The notes below the pieces were generated by a model. That model was given only the letters and a program-made list of their open reading frames with translations, ran no database searches and had not been told where the DNA came from. A stretch of DNA of 64,000 nucleotides from an uncultured Gemmataceae bacterium (GTDB taxonomy: Bacteria; Planctomycetota; Planctomycetia; Gemmatales; Gemmataceae): assembly GCA_937923405.1 (NCBI GenBank), contig CALDUY010000017.1:1-64000 (forward strand). Direction: 5' to 3'. Below, piece after piece: positions 7,079 through 16,300 of this stretch (positions within the stretch are counted from its first letter, which is position 1; every line of letters begins with the position of its first letter). The translations under genes and the position numbers were made by a program.

Positions 7079-8506
7079 CTACCAGTTCCAGCTATTACCG
7101 AATCCCACGGTGTAGAAGAAGTTCCCCTTGCCGCCGGTGATGATCGTCGACGGTGGGTTTGGCGGAGTGGTGGCCAGGATCTCGCCGAAGTTGTTGTTAA
7201 TCGAGTTTACCGCCTGCTCCAGTCGCAGACTGATGCTGTCGCCGTTCACCGTGCCGCCAGCACTGCCTGGGGTATTCGTGCCCTGCTGATAACCGACTGG
7301 TTGCGTCTCGCGGATGGTGTAGTCGCCCGCGACGAGATTGCCAAACACATAGAACCCGTTGGTGTTCGTTGTTGTGGTTCGTGTTACCTGCTGGCCGAAG
7401 ATGTCCACCCCGGTCAGGGTGATGAGAACACCGGGCAAGCGAACGTCGCCAGCATCCAACGACCCCGAACGATTCACGTCGTGGTAGACGTGGCCAGAAA
7501 TGATACTCGGTCGAACCTCGCCGAAGTTGTTGTTACTGACCACGTCGCCGCGATTCACCACATTGACCACGATGAAATCGGTACGGTTGGTGCCCGGCAG
7601 TTTGCTGACATTGCCGCGTGTTTCGTACCCATCTAGGTAGCCGGCTGGTTGGGTCGACTGCACGATGCGATAGGTGCCTGGTCCCAGATCATTGCTCGGC
7701 TGGTAGTTGTAGACCAGCTTGACCTTGCCTTGAGTCATGCTGCGGATCATCGCCAACAGGTTGCCCGTGCCGCAGGCACAGGATTCCATGTTCGCGGACT
7801 GGGAAACGTTCACCGTGCCGTTGCCGATGAACGCGGCCAGATCCGAGGGGTTGGTTAATGTTACGGTTTGGAACGAGCCAGCCATCTGCGTGATGCCGAA
7901 ATCATGCGCCGACGTGCCCATCAGATCCGGAGTGCCATCGAAGGCACCGACCGACGCGGACAGTTCCCGCGTCGTGGTCGCCATGATAGTGCGGCCGTTG
8001 ACGTTGTAGCGGATCGCTCCTTTGAGATGAGCGGACATCTCCGACGAGGTCGATTCCAGGTTTTCGACCACGACGTGACTATTCAGCACGCCTTCGGCAA
8101 TGATCTGCACCGACGTCAACGTACCCAACGAGGCGTCGAACATCGGCAGCGTACCGCTGCGAGTGACGTTGGTCCGCACCTGTTCAAAGTCCAATTCGTA
8201 GGTCCGCGACGAGGGAGCGGGAGTCACGCCGCCGTTTCGGGTGAACTCGTAACGGCCCGAAGCATCGGTCACAGTGGTCGCGATCAGGCGATTGGTGTTC
8301 TGATCGAACAGCTGAATAGTGCTGTTAGCGATGCCGACTTCGTTAGCATCACGAATGCCGTTGCCGTTGGCATCGTGATACACGAACCCGGAGATGACGG
8401 CGGGAACGTCACGCTCTTCGAGTTTCTCCAGCTGGGTGCAGTAGATTCTCCGCGTCGCGGAGAGAAAGCCACCGGGTTTGTTGCGGCCGGTCAGAGAGTC
8501 AAACAT
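7079..8506 (-). CDS. SdrD B-like domain surface protein with choice-of-anchor-type domain
   Basis: A 475-aa protein. The N-terminus has no classic Sec peptide but carries LEKLEERDVPAV (about residues 26-37), the LExLExR-type motif near the start of many planctomycete surface proteins. Two SdrD B-like domains follow. The first begins ISGFVYHDANGNGIRD, with a calcium-loop-like Asp/Asn pattern and the GRYEF strand. The second begins ISGHVYHDVNRSGSLD and is followed by GFYVFGNLVAGDYTI. Between them, residues of about 110-280 resemble a choice-of-anchor E domain (FDASLGTLTSVQI). The motif NNNFGE, usual after such domains, occurs three times. Expected to sit on the cell surface as an adhesive or structural protein. 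Convergent with the P1-like gene. Confidence 0.88.
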   Translation of the reverse strand: MFDSLTGRNKPGGFLSATRRIYCTQLEKLEERDVPAVISGFVYHDANGNGIRDANEVGIANSTIQLFDQNTNRLIATTVTDASGRYEFTRNGGVTPAPSSRTYELDFEQVRTNVTRSGTLPMFDASLGTLTSVQIIAEGVLNSHVVVENLESTSSEMSAHLKGAIRYNVNGRTIMATTTRELSASVGAFDGTPDLMGTSAHDFGITQMAGSFQTVTLTNPSDLAAFIGNGTVNVSQSANMESCACGTGNLLAMIRSMTQGKVKLVYNYQPSNDLGPGTYRIVQSTQPAGYLDGYETRGNVSKLPGTNRTDFIVVNVVNRGDVVSNNNFGEVRPSIISGHVYHDVNRSGSLDAGDVRLPGVLITLTGVDIFGQQVTRTTTTNTNGFYVFGNLVAGDYTIRETQPVGYQQGTNTPGSAGGTVNGDSISLRLEQAVNSINNNFGEILATTPPNPPSTIITGGKGNFFYTVGFGNSWNW

Positions 8507-8779
8507 GGGTTCTGCTTCCTGGTGAGATTAAGAGGGTAGCTTACGCTTCGTTGCGCTGCTGATGCAGACAGCGAACCACTTCCGCGCAGGCTGACCGCGA
8601 CCTTGGGGGAATCCTTCCTTTGCCTTCATCGACAACAGGAACTCAGCGAATCATCGATCTCATTCTTCCTCGCCTGTCAGCTGAGACTCGTAGCTGAGGA
8701 TGTAGCAACTGGCCAAAGTGTAACGCCCAGGGAAGAAGGGCCGAGTGCAACTCTCAACCCTTCTTCCTTAGAGTCGGAA

Positions 8780-10723
8780 TTAGTAGCGGAACTCCATGCC
8801 GAACGTCACCCCGTGAATGTACAGATCGGACGAGGAGAAGAGCTTGGCGGGCACTTTCGGGCCATCGCCGGGGTTGACGCCCGCCGGCAAATTGCCGTTG
8901 GGGCCACCGACTGCGCCGGGGAAGAAGGCCGGATTGACGCGACGATCAATCTGCTCGCCGGGTCGGACTACACTGTTCCAGTACAAGAAGTTGTAGCCAG
9001 CTGTGATCCGCCACCAGTCGAAGATGTTGTAGCCGAGCGTCAGGCCGACTTCGGGAATGACGCCGAACATGTCCTTGCGGTAGTTGCCGATGTTCGTGCC
9101 GGTCTGGGCCAGCAGGCCGCCGGTGCCACCGGTTGCGCTGTTGGTCAGCGTCACGCCGCCCACCTCGGTCAGACCGCGGATCTGCAACATCTGCTGCGTC
9201 ACCCCCATCGCCAACTTGCCGCGGAAGCCCAACGAGAAGTTGCCGAAGCGATACTCGCCATCGACGCCGAACTGAGGCCCATAGAAGCGATTTTGCGTGA
9301 CGAAGCTGTCATTGACCATAATCGGCGTGCCGTTGGGTGCGCCAAAGCGATTGGCGGCGGCATTGGCGACGATCAGATTCTCGGTGATGCTAAGATTCTC
9401 ATCCAAGCCCAGGATGCGAGCACCGACGAGGAAATCGCCGCGGAAGTTGTCACAGCACCAGAGGTTGCGACGCAGGTTAACGTCTGCGCCCCAAAGATTG
9501 CTCTGTCGGCTCACGGTGACTTGGCCGTTCAGCGCCGGTCCCGAGACCTCTTCAAAGGAAATGGCATCGTTCAGCAACGCATTCAACACTGGCCCACGCG
9601 CGACGCTGGTTACCAGGCCGCTGTTGAAGCCACTGTCGTAGAACGAATCATCGGCGTTGCCCAGGAAGAAGCCGCTGGCATCGATGCCCCAGCACTGCCG
9701 ATCGGTGAACCAGTAGACCATCGACAGTCGCCCACCGGGCCGGACATTGTCCGCTTTGCGTAAGCCGCCGGAGACCACTTGCCCCTGAGTGTTCAGCACG
9801 TTGGCGTAGTTGTTCTGATTCAGGCCACCTGGTCCCTGTACGACCAAAGGCGGAGTATTGTCCCCGGCCATCCACCAGAGCAAGAACTCGGTGTCGATGA
9901 GCAGACGTGGCCCATCGCAACAGCCATCGCATCCCCAGCCGCCGCGACGGCCGCCTTTGCCGCAACCGCCGAAATTCCAGCTGTCGCCGCAGCAGACTGG
10001 CCCACACACTGGCGCGGGGCAACAGGTACCAGTGTCGCCAACGATCACTCCGGGACTAGTGACGACGCCAGGTCCAGCAATCACGCCGGGGACAGGAAAC
10101 GGCCCTTCTGGAGTCGGCCCTGTTCCGGGAGCAGGGGCAATCCCCGCTGGTCCAGGCTGATTCATCGTGGGTGGCATGATCGGACCGGGGCCGTTCATCG
10201 TCGCCGTCCCAGGAACTCCGGGCATTGGCGACGTGGCCGGTGTGGGCGGCACTAGCAAGGTCTCGGCCCCAGTTCGCGGCGGGGGGGGAGCCGCCGAAAC
10301 CGTATCCTGAGCACTTCGCGAGGTGGTGGTAGCGACCACATTGCTTTTGGTGCTCCAGTTGTGCAAGCCGGCAGCAGGCATTGCCGACGCTCCCATCTCC
10401 GGTCCCATCGGCATTGGCTGATGCGGCGTCAAGTCCGGCGCACTGCCTCGAAAGACCGGTCGCAACGGTGGTCGCGCCGGGGTGAAACTTGTCTGTTGTA
10501 CGTTCGGGTCGCGGGTCGCCGTCGTCGCGATCGCAATCGGTTTATCGATGGTGGCCACTGGCTTCGACGTTGTCGGTGCCGCGTTGCTTGTCGCGATCGC
10601 GATCGGCCTGCCCGGAGACGCAATCGGTCCCGGAGACGAACGAGCGATCTGCTCCTGGCCCCGCGCGCCTGTCACCAACAAGCCCAGTGACAGGGCCACA
10701 CTCTTCAGCCATAACTTCCGCAT
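8780..10723 (-). CDS. BBP7 family outer-membrane beta-barrel protein
   Basis: A 647-aa protein. The start at 10723 gives MRKLWLKSVALSLGLLVTGARG, a proper signal peptide; the longer open frame upstream does not. Residues of about 25-270 are low-complexity, rich in Pro, Ala, Gly and Thr. A short Cys/Gly cluster (CCPAPVCGPVCCGDSW...CGKGGRRGGWGCDGCC) precedes the barrel. The barrel opens with LLIDTEFLLWWMAGDNTPPL, the signature of the planctomycete BBP7 family (PF07585), and closes with the aromatic strand VTFGMEFRY. It probably forms an outer-membrane pore or structural barrel. The Cys cluster could crosslink it to Cys-rich wall proteins such as the nearby YTV protein; that is speculation. Confidence 0.92.
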   Translation of the reverse strand: MRKLWLKSVALSLGLLVTGARGQEQIARSSPGPIASPGRPIAIATSNAAPTTSKPVATIDKPIAIATTATRDPNVQQTSFTPARPPLRPVFRGSAPDLTPHQPMPMGPEMGASAMPAAGLHNWSTKSNVVATTTSRSAQDTVSAAPPPPRTGAETLLVPPTPATSPMPGVPGTATMNGPGPIMPPTMNQPGPAGIAPAPGTGPTPEGPFPVPGVIAGPGVVTSPGVIVGDTGTCCPAPVCGPVCCGDSWNFGGCGKGGRRGGWGCDGCCDGPRLLIDTEFLLWWMAGDNTPPLVVQGPGGLNQNNYANVLNTQGQVVSGGLRKADNVRPGGRLSMVYWFTDRQCWGIDASGFFLGNADDSFYDSGFNSGLVTSVARGPVLNALLNDAISFEEVSGPALNGQVTVSRQSNLWGADVNLRRNLWCCDNFRGDFLVGARILGLDENLSITENLIVANAAANRFGAPNGTPIMVNDSFVTQNRFYGPQFGVDGEYRFGNFSLGFRGKLAMGVTQQMLQIRGLTEVGGVTLTNSATGGTGGLLAQTGTNIGNYRKDMFGVIPEVGLTLGYNIFDWWRITAGYNFLYWNSVVRPGEQIDRRVNPAFFPGAVGGPNGNLPAGVNPGDGPKVPAKLFSSSDLYIHGVTFGMEFRY

Positions 10724-11176
10724 CGGAAACGTCCTCCCTGACCTGTGGGGTGCATCTGCTCCCGGGTGTATACGGGTGGCGTGCCGGAGGCCCTTGGTCA
10801 GACAAGGAGCAACCCAGTCCTTGGTCGCTCTGTCCTCCAACACCTTGAATTTCGACTTCTCGCCCTAGTCGTGCGTACCATTTCCCAGCTTCTGATCGCC
10901 ACTGTCGGCACTGCCGCGCTCCCCTTCGTGCGCATGCTGTAGCTTCCTTGTTGCCCGATCAACTTCTCTAGCTTGACGAACGATCGAGTAAAAGTCTGTC
11001 GATGGGTCCGACTATGGCGAATGCATCCAAACGATGCTCGGAAAGATTTGGCCTTGTGGTCGCGTTCGGTTAGAGTGGTTTGAGCGGTGGAATTATCTGG
11101 TTGCGTTCTACCGGGAGTATGGACTAGAATAACACTGTTCCTTCCCACCCCCACCGGCCGACCGAGGGCTGGCCTC
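10724..11176. other. Divergent intergenic region
   Basis: This 453-bp gap separates the BBP7 and DUF1501 genes. Short frames here have no recognisable product. A candidate promoter for the DUF1501 gene lies at its right end. No repeat or RNA gene was recognised. Confidence 0.5.
11101..11130 (+). promoter_or_regulatory. Candidate sigma-70-type promoter for the DUF1501 gene
   Basis: TTGCGT at 11101-11106 and TAGAAT at 11125-11130 are separated by 18 bp. This would place a transcript start about 40 bp before the ATG at 11177. The match is by eye only. Confidence 0.35.
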
Positions 11177-12676
11177 ATGCTACGCATCCTGGGTTCTGCT
11201 CAAAAACTCTGTGACGGTTGGACGCGCCGTGAAGCACTCCGCGTTGGCGGACTCGGCTTGTGCGGTCTGACACTGCCTGACTTCTTCCGTCTGCAACAGA
11301 CCCAGGCTGCCACGACTCCCCACCAATCCAGGCACGGCTTTGGGCGAGCCAAGTCGTGCATCCTGCTGTTTCTCTATGGCTCGCCCAGCCAGCTCGAAAC
11401 CTACGACCCCAAACCGGCTGCTCCCGTCGAGGTCCGCGGCGAGTTGGGCTGCATCCCCTCGTCCCTGCCAGGGCTGAAGGTCGGCGAGCTGTTGCCGCAT
11501 TCCTCCCGCGTCATGCACTTGACCACGGTGCTGCGCTCGGTTACACATCCCTACCCGATTCATGGAGCCGCTTTCGCCCTGACTGGCGTGCCTCAGATCG
11601 ACGTGGCGATGGAACTGGCTCCCCGCGACCCGCGGCATTATCCGTTCATCGGCTCGGTGGTGGAGTTCCTCGATCAGCAATCGGGCCTGAAACGACCCGT
11701 GCCTGGCAACCTCGCCTTACCGTTTCCCTTTTCGACGCAGCGAAGCGGCGAAGTGCATCGCGCTGGACCATATGCCGCCTTTCTCGGCAGTGCCTACAAT
11801 CCGATCTGGACCGCCTTCCAGGGCCGCGCCACCGTTAAAACCACCAAAACCCTGGGCCAGACCAAACTCGAAGTCGCCGAACCCTACATGGGCATCGATC
11901 CCGCCTGCCGCTTCGCCATCACCACGGGCGACCACGACACCAACGGGATCACCCTAGATCGTCTCGACGCTCGACGTTCGCTGATGCAACAGCTGGATCG
12001 TTCACGGCGGCATCTGTCGCGCAGTGAAGCCGACAAAAGCTTCGATCGTCACCGTGCCCGAGCCTTGGATCTGGTCAACTCGGCCAAGGTACGTCAAGCG
12101 CTGGACGTGGAGCGCGAGCCGCGTCCTCTCCGCGAACGCTATGGTCTGACGTTGTTCGGCCAGAGTTGCCTGACAGCACGACGATTGATCGAGGCTGGCT
12201 CTCGCTTCGTCAGCGTCTTCTGGGATGAGTACGGTCTGGCCGGCAGCGCCTGGGACACGCACTGGGAACATTATCCGCGCATGAAGAACGAACTGTGTCC
12301 CGGCTACGATCGCGCCGTGGCCGGTCTGCTCACCGATCTCGACGAGCGCGGTCTGCTGGACGAAACCCTAGTGGTCTGTGTCAGCGAACATGGCCGCACG
12401 CCGTTGCTGCAGAACGTCAACGGCGGCGGACGCGATCATTGGTCGCGGGCCTACAGTGCCTGGTTGGCCGGCGGCGGCATCGCTCGAGGCCGCGTCCTGG
12501 GCAAGACCGACCGCATTGCCTCCGACGTGGTTGAACGACCTATCTCGCCCAAGGACATCCTCGCGACGACGTACTACTTACTGGGCATCGATCCAGAGAC
12601 CGTGCTGCAAGATCGCATCGGTCGCCCGTTCCATCTGGTGCCCGGTGGCGAAGTGCTGACCGACGCTCTGGCCTGA
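11177..12676 (+). CDS. DUF1501 domain-containing protein (Tat-exported, sulfatase-like fold)
   Basis: A 499-aa protein. The N-terminus WTRREALRVGGLGLCGLTLP is a twin-arginine signal, so the folded protein should be exported. DUF1501 features follow: KSCILLFLYGSPSQLETYDPKP, LRSVTHPYPIHGAA, the domain core WDTHWEHYPRMKNELCPGYD, and near the end VSEHGRTPLL followed by a GGGRDHW motif. The family belongs to the alkaline-phosphatase/sulfatase-like superfamily by fold and is very abundant in planctomycetes, usually beside DUF1549/1553 partners. This copy has no such partner next to it, unlike the copy at 21.2-22.5 kb. The activity is not established. The start is placed at the ATG just before the Arg pair. 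Confidence 0.9.
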   Translation: MLRILGSAQKLCDGWTRREALRVGGLGLCGLTLPDFFRLQQTQAATTPHQSRHGFGRAKSCILLFLYGSPSQLETYDPKPAAPVEVRGELGCIPSSLPGLKVGELLPHSSRVMHLTTVLRSVTHPYPIHGAAFALTGVPQIDVAMELAPRDPRHYPFIGSVVEFLDQQSGLKRPVPGNLALPFPFSTQRSGEVHRAGPYAAFLGSAYNPIWTAFQGRATVKTTKTLGQTKLEVAEPYMGIDPACRFAITTGDHDTNGITLDRLDARRSLMQQLDRSRRHLSRSEADKSFDRHRARALDLVNSAKVRQALDVEREPRPLRERYGLTLFGQSCLTARRLIEAGSRFVSVFWDEYGLAGSAWDTHWEHYPRMKNELCPGYDRAVAGLLTDLDERGLLDETLVVCVSEHGRTPLLQNVNGGGRDHWSRAYSAWLAGGGIARGRVLGKTDRIASDVVERPISPKDILATTYYLLGIDPETVLQDRIGRPFHLVPGGEVLTDALA

Positions 12677-12726
12677 CTCGTTGGCTTCGGTCTATCAGCC
12701 AAGAGTACGGCGACACAGGCTCTCCG

Positions 12727-13374
12727 TTAGTCTTCTTTGCCGATTTGGTGATACTGGGCCAGTACCTCCCGAGTCGCTGGATAGATGCGCGCGGCCAAGT
12801 GATGCAATTCGCCCAGATAAAACTCCTTTTCCGATCCGGAAATGAGCTGAACTCGCACGCCATCCATAGGAGCCGGTTTGCCGTCTGTGCTGGGCAGGAT
12901 CCGCCCCGTAGTTCCCGTCGCGGTCATGACTGCGGTCCCTGGCGCGACCGATTTGGACACCAGAGCGGTGCGAAATCCAGGAGAAAACGGAATCACCGCC
13001 ACTTCGTACTTCCCCGGAGCCGCCTGACGCAAGGGCAACAAATACCGTCCAGGTCCGGAATAGTCCGCCGGAGCCACCATGTCCACCCGAGGAAGGATCG
13101 GTCGGCACTCGCTCAGAAACGCCACCGAGATTCGCTCGCCTGGCTGCAACGACGTCTCAGCAGGATACAGCACCTCCTCGACGGTCACGGGCTGCTCGGG
13201 ATCCTCAATGCGAGCAATAATATCGATCTGAGAAGTCAGAATCTGTGGTCGCGAAACGACGAGCGGTAAGCCTGTGTCGGTCACCGGACGTTTCCAGACC
13301 TGCCAGCTCAGATAACTTAACCAGGCCAGATATACGGCCAGCACCACGACAAATCGGCCTTGAGTAGCGGTCAT
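12727..13374 (-). CDS. Membrane-anchored protein of unknown function
   Basis: A 215-aa protein. An N-terminal helix (VVVLAVYLAWLSYLSWQVW, about residues 9-27) anchors it or acts as an uncleaved signal. The rest is an extracytoplasmic domain of alternating strands (RPQILTSQIDIIARI, GRYLLPLRQAAPGKYEVAVIPF), which suggests a beta-sandwich. I do not recognise the family. Its ATG overlaps the stop of the Minf_1886 gene by 4 bp, so the two are translationally coupled and form the 3' part of a RicT - Minf_1886 - membrane protein operon. Confidence 0.8.
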   Translation of the reverse strand: MTATQGRFVVVLAVYLAWLSYLSWQVWKRPVTDTGLPLVVSRPQILTSQIDIIARIEDPEQPVTVEEVLYPAETSLQPGERISVAFLSECRPILPRVDMVAPADYSGPGRYLLPLRQAAPGKYEVAVIPFSPGFRTALVSKSVAPGTAVMTATGTTGRILPSTDGKPAPMDGVRVQLISGSEKEFYLGELHHLAARIYPATREVLAQYHQIGKED

Positions 13375-13778
13375 GCGTCGTCCATGGCCTCGCAGGGAAG
13401 TTCGATACGGAAATTGCGGCGTAGCGCCTCGTCGAGATCGTAGACGGCGTGAAAGTCGTCTTTGGAGTCCGAGTCGTTTTTGCTCATCAGTTCGGCCTCG
13501 ATGAGGTTGTAGACGATTTCGCCGAAATCATCGGTGCGGTTGATGTTCCACAGCCGAAAGACAGTTCGAGCCATCAGGCCGAATTCACGCAAGGCCAGGT
13601 CGCGAATCCCCATGAGAAGTTGTTGCCCCGTGAGGTGGGTATCTTCTCGGAAGTCGGTCTTGCCACTCTGCCGCAACAACTCCTGTGTGTGAGCCAGGGC
13701 GCTATAGACAAACTCGTACGCCTCGATGGGATAGCGCGGATCTCGGCGAAGCACCTCATCAATTTTGGGATGATACAT
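13371..13778 (-). CDS. Minf_1886 family protein
   Basis: A 135-aa protein matching the Minf_1886 family, common in Planctomycetota and Verrucomicrobiota. Its recognisable opening is MYHPKIDEVLRRDPRYP followed by AYEFVYSALAHTQE. The middle is GQQLLMGIRDLALREFGLMA and the tail is acidic. No catalytic motif is visible and the family has no established function. It sits 22 bp after the RicT/PSP1 gene and overlaps the following membrane-protein gene by 4 bp. That three-gene arrangement suggests a shared role in RNA or signalling metabolism, which is inference only. Confidence 0.9.
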   Translation of the reverse strand: MYHPKIDEVLRRDPRYPIEAYEFVYSALAHTQELLRQSGKTDFREDTHLTGQQLLMGIRDLALREFGLMARTVFRLWNINRTDDFGEIVYNLIEAELMSKNDSDSKDDFHAVYDLDEALRRNFRIELPCEAMDDA

Positions 13779-13800
13779 AAAAGCGATCCTAAATAGTTGA

Positions 13801-14610
13801 TTATCGTCCTAGCTGGGTGAGTATCTCGTCAGCGGGAATCGGCAGACGTCGGCCATCCTCGAACTCGACCAGCAACTTGCGAGCGAGAATCTCTTGAGCC
13901 AGCACCCGGCCCGGTCCTTTGGTCGTGACCACGCGCGTTCCTGGAGCTGGCAGTGACGCCTGATGCTCCTCGTACACGTCCTGCTCAAAGCGGAGACAGC
14001 ATTTCAGCCGCCCGCAACGCCCCGAGATTTTCGACGGATCGAGGGTAGATTTCTGGATCTTGGCCATCCGCATTGACACGGGTGGCATCGTGGTCATGTG
14101 CGTGTTGCAGCAGACCGGCTTGCCGCAGTCGCCATAGTCCGCCAGCAGCTTGGCCTCGTCGCGAACGCCAATTTGTCGCATCTCGATGCGCGTCTGATAT
14201 TCCCGAGCCAGCTCCTTGACCAACTCACGGAAATCGACCCGTTTCTCGGCGAGGAAATAGAAGATGATCCGTTCCCCACCGAAGAGATGCTCGACATCGA
14301 CGAGTTCCATCTGCAACTTCAGCCGTTGCACGAATCGTTCGCAGGTTTCCATCTCCTGCTGTTCGAGTTGTTTCAGGCGTGCCCGTTCCTGGCGATCACG
14401 ATCATTCATCTTGCGAAGAATTCGTCCGCGGGTTGGCTCGCTGAGCAGCTCCATCGCGCGACTGCTGGTCGGGCAGAGCACGGTACCGATCTCCTGGCCG
14501 CGCTCCGTGCGAACGATCACTTCGTCGCCGCGCGCATAAACGCTTTGCTCAGGGTCGAACTCGCCCAGAAACCGCATCGCTCCGTGTCGCACGATCCAGG
14601 GAGCCGACAT
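13801..14610 (-). CDS. PSP1 / RicT-like protein
   Basis: A 269-aa protein of the PSP1 C-terminal family. The Bacillus member RicT (YaaT) joins RicA and RicF in a complex that carries Fe-S clusters and modulates RNase Y processing. The family's cysteines are present: Cys162 and Cys167-168 in DCGKPVCC, then Cys199 and Cys204-205 in GRCGRLKCC. The N-terminal part has the strand pattern YARGDEVIVRTERGQEIGTV. A charged helix around residues 65-95 (RDRQERARLKQLEQQEMETCE) is likely coiled-coil. The start at 14610 is chosen over the longer frame because MSAPWIVRHGAMRFLGEF matches the family's first strand. Divergent from pabB. Confidence 0.88.
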   Translation of the reverse strand: MSAPWIVRHGAMRFLGEFDPEQSVYARGDEVIVRTERGQEIGTVLCPTSSRAMELLSEPTRGRILRKMNDRDRQERARLKQLEQQEMETCERFVQRLKLQMELVDVEHLFGGERIIFYFLAEKRVDFRELVKELAREYQTRIEMRQIGVRDEAKLLADYGDCGKPVCCNTHMTTMPPVSMRMAKIQKSTLDPSKISGRCGRLKCCLRFEQDVYEEHQASLPAPGTRVVTTKGPGRVLAQEILARKLLVEFEDGRRLPIPADEILTQLGR

Positions 14611-14825
14611 CACTGCATCTCCACGACCGCGTAGTAGTTTCCCGATTCCGGCATGGTATGCTAGATCACAACGAGTACGCGCGCCTACTGCAACAAGGTA
14701 CAGAACTTGCGAGCTTGCGACCAATGATTCCCCGCGTCGAGCCGCGGTCGATTCGGTCACTTCAAGCGACGGAGAACGCCCGCATATCTATGATGTAGTG
14801 TTGGCCCCCTGAAAATGAGACGTCT

Positions 14826-16286
14826 ATGGCATCGGCAACGTTGCATCCTCGAACGCTTCCCCTGGTCGAAGAGTTGACACCGGCTCCGACTCCGTGGATG
14901 GTCGCGCGTGGCTTGGCCGATCAGCCGCACTTGCTCGTACTCGACAGCGCCACTCCCGGAACCGTGCTGGGCCGCTACTCGTTCGTCACGGCCGACCCCT
15001 TCGCCTGGCTGGACGCACGCGGCCGCTTCGTCAGCGAAGGAATCTCCAGCGGTGTGGGCATCACCTATGAAGCCAACCCGTTCGACGTGTTGGCCGGTTG
15101 GCTCGACCGTTTTCGCCAACCGACGCTGCCGGACCTGCCCCCATTCCAGGGCGGCGCGGCCGGGCTTTTCAGCTACGAACTGGGACAGCACCTCGAACGG
15201 TTGCCACGTCCCGCCATCGATGAATTCGAGGTGCCCGATCTGGCCGTGGGGTTTTACGATTGGGTCATCGCTTTCGATCACGCCCAGCATCGCGCCTGGG
15301 TCATCTCGACGGGGCTGCCCGACGCGGAGCCGATCCGACGTGCCCGGCAGCGGCTGCGGCGTGTGCGTCAGTTGTTGTCGCGTCCCCTGCCCCCCCTGCC
15401 TCGCCAGGCTGCCTGGACGGTGTCGCCGCAAGCCTTTCATCCACTGGAGTCAGTGCCCGGAGTCGGCAGTAGCTTCACACGACGAGGCTTCATTGAGGCG
15501 ATCGCATGCGGCATCGAGTACGTCCATGCCGGCGATTGCTTCCAGATCAACCTCGCCCAACGGTTGCTGGCGCCGTGGTCGGCAGCGCCGTTGGAATTAT
15601 ATCATCGGCTGCGAACGTGCAACCCCGCGCCGTTCGCCGGCTTCTTCGATCTGGGCGGCATGGCCGTGGTCAGTGCTTCGCCCGAACGGTTTGTCCAGGT
15701 GCGCCAGGGCACAGTGTCGGCCCGACCGATCAAGGGCACCCGACCGCGCGGCTGCTCGCCGGAGGAGGACCGCCGACACGCCGAGCAACTGCTCGCTTCG
15801 CCCAAGGATCGAGCCGAGAATGTCATGATCGTCGATCTGCTGCGAAATGATCTGGGACGGGTCTGCTCGTTCGGGTCGGTGCGGGTGGAATCGGTGTGTG
15901 AATTAGAGAGTTACGCGACCGTACATCACCTCGTTTCCGAGGTGCGCGGTCAACTGCGTCCCTCGCTGGGACCGATCGATCTGCTCCGCGCCGCCTTTCC
16001 CGGCGGTTCGATCACCGGCGCACCCAAGGTACGCGCCATGCAGCTCATCGCCGAACTGGAGCCGGTCGTTCGTGGTCCGTACTGCGGCAGTTTGGGCTAC
16101 ATCGGCTTCGATGGCTCGATGGACCTGAGCATTCTGATCCGCACGTTCACCTTGGCGGGCGGCTGGGTACAATTCCCTGTGGGCAGCGGCCTGGTGGCCG
16201 ACTCCGACCCCGAGGCGGAGTATCACGAGACGCTGCACAAGGCGGCTGGCCTGCTCCGCGCATGGCACGGTGAATCGATCGCCTGA
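14826..16286 (+). CDS. pabB: Aminodeoxychorismate synthase component I
   Basis: A 486-aa chorismate-binding enzyme. It would convert chorismate plus ammonia to 4-amino-4-deoxychorismate for folate synthesis. PIKGTRPRG at 301-309 carries Lys in the position that marks PabB; anthranilate synthase TrpE has PIAGTR. DRAENVMIVDLLRNDLGRV (328-346) and FPGGSITGAPKVRAM (391-405) are the other active-site blocks. The N-terminal regulatory-like domain ends before about residue 215. No glutamine amidotransferase (PabA) or lyase (PabC) gene is adjacent. It starts 215 bp from the divergent RicT gene and is followed after 14 bp by a CoxG-like gene, probably cotranscribed. Confidence 0.93.
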   Translation: MASATLHPRTLPLVEELTPAPTPWMVARGLADQPHLLVLDSATPGTVLGRYSFVTADPFAWLDARGRFVSEGISSGVGITYEANPFDVLAGWLDRFRQPTLPDLPPFQGGAAGLFSYELGQHLERLPRPAIDEFEVPDLAVGFYDWVIAFDHAQHRAWVISTGLPDAEPIRRARQRLRRVRQLLSRPLPPLPRQAAWTVSPQAFHPLESVPGVGSSFTRRGFIEAIACGIEYVHAGDCFQINLAQRLLAPWSAAPLELYHRLRTCNPAPFAGFFDLGGMAVVSASPERFVQVRQGTVSARPIKGTRPRGCSPEEDRRHAEQLLASPKDRAENVMIVDLLRNDLGRVCSFGSVRVESVCELESYATVHHLVSEVRGQLRPSLGPIDLLRAAFPGGSITGAPKVRAMQLIAELEPVVRGPYCGSLGYIGFDGSMDLSILIRTFTLAGGWVQFPVGSGLVADSDPEAEYHETLHKAAGLLRAWHGESIA

Positions 16287-16300
16287 AGGAGACTTTGCCG

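Noticed and set aside
8603..9763. 386-aa plus-strand open frame opposite the BBP7 gene
   Set aside because: It overlaps a clear BBP7 barrel on the other strand, lacks a recognisable domain and starts in a poor context.
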